From Geobacter sp. (GTDB taxonomy: Bacteria > Desulfobacterota > Desulfuromonadia > Geobacterales > DSM-12255), in the NCBI GenBank assembly GCA_009684525.1, contig WKKR01000001.1, positions 744,001-808,000 on the forward strand: a stretch of DNA of 64,000 nucleotides, given 5' to 3'. Numbering within the stretch: position 1 is the first letter of the stretch; the number at the start of each line of letters is the position of its first letter. The position numbers and the translations under genes are program-made. The notes beneath the pieces are model-generated. The model saw only the letters and a program-made list of their open reading frames with translations. It searched no databases and was not told where the DNA came from. Shown here one piece after another: positions 62,494-64,000 of this stretch.

Positions 62494-64000
62494 ATGAGTT
62501 CAAACGATAACAGAGACGATTTCACACAAGACACCATTGCACGACTACGGTTAAGAGTTGCTGGCAGATGTTCCAATCCTGCCTGTAGAGTCCCAACAAC
62601 AGGCCCGACATCCGATCCGCAAAAGGTTAATAACATTGGAGTTGCTGCGCACATCTGTGCAGCCGCTCCAGGCGGTCCAAGATATAATACTTCAATGACG
62701 TCAGAGCAAAGAAAAGATATTGAAAATGGGATATGGCTATGTTCCAGCTGCTCGACAGACATTGATAGAGACCCCGTCCTTTACAAAGAAGATGTTCTTC
62801 ATCAGTGGAAGGCTGAGACTGAAAGATTAGCTCGCGAGGAAATGGGGAAAAAACTTCCAGACAAAAATGATGCTATAAACACAGTCGCAGCAGCCTTAAC
62901 CGGCCTCCCTACTTCATTCATCCCCAATGCTATCGAAAATGTTTGCGTGGCATCATCTCGTGCACTCGAAAATCTTGATCCTAGATTTCAAGTTAAGGCT
63001 TCATACGAGAAGGGTCACACGGCTTTTTCGATTTATGCGAAAGAAAATGTTAAAGGCAACCTTGTCATTAATAGTGAGTTCGGACAAGAGTTCACCGATA
63101 AATACAAGGACCTTATTGCACATGGTAAAACGTTAGAGATTGACTCACGTGCAATCAAAATTACCGGCTCGAAATTACTCGAAGAAATTTTCACAGAAGC
63201 AAAAAAAGGAGTTTTTCAAATCATTCCCTCTCTGAGAAAGCCAGCCAGTCAAAAGTTATGGCTTGTAAGCAACGACAAAAGCGATATTTTCATTTTAGAT
63301 GATCTAGTCGGTGAAATAACCCTTGGGGAAGATTCGTTTTCTTTTAAGGGCTATGCTTTCAATCGTTTATTAGAGTTTTCGTTTACACATCTCCATAGCG
63401 ACATCAATTTAAAAGATCTCAATTTTTCAATCATAGTCGATTTCAATTGCTGGAACGGACAACAAGTTAGTTCAATGCAATACTTTGATAAAATCTATAA
63501 ATTCTTTGAATTGCTCATAGTCCAAGAATGGCAACTCTTAACTAAATTTGAAATCGAGGGCAGAGAGATATTTACTGGGAAAAGCCCTAATTTTGGAGAC
63601 GGGTTGAGAAACCTTTATGTCACCTTTAGATACATTTACCTTGCTAAAGAGGTGTTGAAATACATGGGGATTGAACTGCAATTCAACTCAAATTTTGAAT
63701 ATTCTGAAGAAGTACATGATTTGTTGTGGGAAATCTATAAAGTGGCAACAGGTCAAAACGTTTACAGTGTAGACGATATTAATGATAATCCTAGGTGTGT
63801 ACTAATAGCTGACGAGCAATTAACAAATATTAGCTATTTATCCAATGTCACAGAGGCGGTGCCAATTAAAATTGAGCAACATATTACACGGGAAATAGAT
63901 ATTTTTGGGCAAAAGATTGCCATGCCGCCCCTTATTCATACTTTCACAAAGGTTAAACCCCGCCTTATAGGTGACATTAGCAGCATAATGCCAAATCAAG
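62494..64000 (+). CDS. HNH-headed protein, partial at the window end
   Basis: An ATG at 62494 preceded by GAGGGTG opens a frame that stays open to position 64000 (at least 502 codons), so the 3' end is missing. The head (about 15-105) has CSNPACRVPT, AAHICAAAPGGPRYN and NGIWLCSSCSTDIDRD, a variant HNH zinc domain in which the last metal or catalytic His seems to be Ser, as in several defence-linked HNH families. The rest is A+T-rich and unlike known families by eye, with mixed strands and helices (ELLIVQEWQLLTKFEI). It follows the HNH-phosphorylase-EAD1 gene by about 90 nt and shares the H..AA.PGGPR motif with it. Confidence 0.75.
   Translation, partial: MSSNDNRDDFTQDTIARLRLRVAGRCSNPACRVPTTGPTSDPQKVNNIGVAAHICAAAPGGPRYNTSMTSEQRKDIENGIWLCSSCSTDIDRDPVLYKEDVLHQWKAETERLAREEMGKKLPDKNDAINTVAAALTGLPTSFIPNAIENVCVASSRALENLDPRFQVKASYEKGHTAFSIYAKENVKGNLVINSEFGQEFTDKYKDLIAHGKTLEIDSRAIKITGSKLLEEIFTEAKKGVFQIIPSLRKPASQKLWLVSNDKSDIFILDDLVGEITLGEDSFSFKGYAFNRLLEFSFTHLHSDINLKDLNFSIIVDFNCWNGQQVSSMQYFDKIYKFFELLIVQEWQLLTKFEIEGREIFTGKSPNFGDGLRNLYVTFRYIYLAKEVLKYMGIELQFNSNFEYSEEVHDLLWEIYKVATGQNVYSVDDINDNPRCVLIADEQLTNISYLSNVTEAVPIKIEQHITREIDIFGQKIAMPPLIHTFTKVKPRLIGDISSIMPNQ

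Overview
The window looks like chromosomal DNA from a dissimilatory metal-reducing deltaproteobacterium of the Geobacter group (Geobacterales). The evidence is a twelve-haem c-type cytochrome built of four triheme c7 repeats (19202-20230), a small protein of the kind annotated 'GSU3473 family' (27428-27637), the order mutL-miaA-hfq, an EF-G paralogue and an MglA-like GTPase. Genus and species cannot be fixed from this sequence alone.

Positions 1-27,815 are ordinary backbone on both strands. They hold tRNA-Met(CAT) with a strong promoter and hairpins; gdhA; an RlmD-type rRNA methyltransferase; a YajD-like HNH protein; a beta-hydroxyacid dehydrogenase; nth; a PHP phosphoesterase; a cytidylate-kinase-like/BON protein; mgtC; an operon of SPOR protein, HEAT-like protein and GTPase; the run nadC-birA-coaX-EF-G2; a membrane GGDEF protein with a coupled lipoprotein; the cytochrome; a DUF512 radical-SAM protein with an AI-2E transporter; mutL-miaA-hfq; and a response regulator that seems to have lost its output domain.

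At 27816-27860 lies the 3' part (anticodon loop to CCA) of a tRNA-Arg(TCG) gene on the minus strand. It is followed by a tyrosine recombinase with its own promoter. This is the left attachment junction of an integrated element. The rebuilt full tRNA gene should lie to the right of the window, so everything from 27.8 kb to the right edge (more than 36 kb) is accessory DNA.

The cargo is a dense array of bacterial immunity and programmed-death proteins. From 54.6 kb down to 29.7 kb the genes all lie on the minus strand: a giant protein with two lipase-like domains, a CHAT caspase-like protease and a TPR tail; a TIR protein; two small TIR-like (ThsB/MTH538 type) proteins; a TIR-CHAT fusion; an unrecognised protein translationally coupled to a 1533-residue TIR-STAND NTPase; a protein with a DUF4062-like head; a 1464-residue DUF4062-STAND NTPase; an unknown protein beside a SLOG-TIR protein; a deoxyribosyltransferase-like/TRAFs-binding protein; and a two-helix membrane protein with a possible Rossmann-like effector domain. 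From 55.2 kb to the right edge genes lie on the plus strand: a type I restriction R subunit without visible M or S partners, a DUF4365-nuclease/STAND/TPR protein, a small unknown protein, an HNH-nucleoside-phosphorylase-EAD1 fusion, and an HNH-headed protein cut by the window end.

The most unusual points are the five TIR or TIR-like domains between 40 and 49 kb that all keep the conserved W/Y/F-x3-E glutamate; the fusion of caspase-like protease to TIR and to tandem lipases; and the EAD1-tagged HNH-phosphorylase whose EAD1 partner I did not see. The likely theme (inference) is layered abortive-infection signalling: STAND and CHAT proteins act as sensors or adaptors, TIRs make or destroy NAD-derived messengers, and SLOG, lipase and nuclease modules execute.
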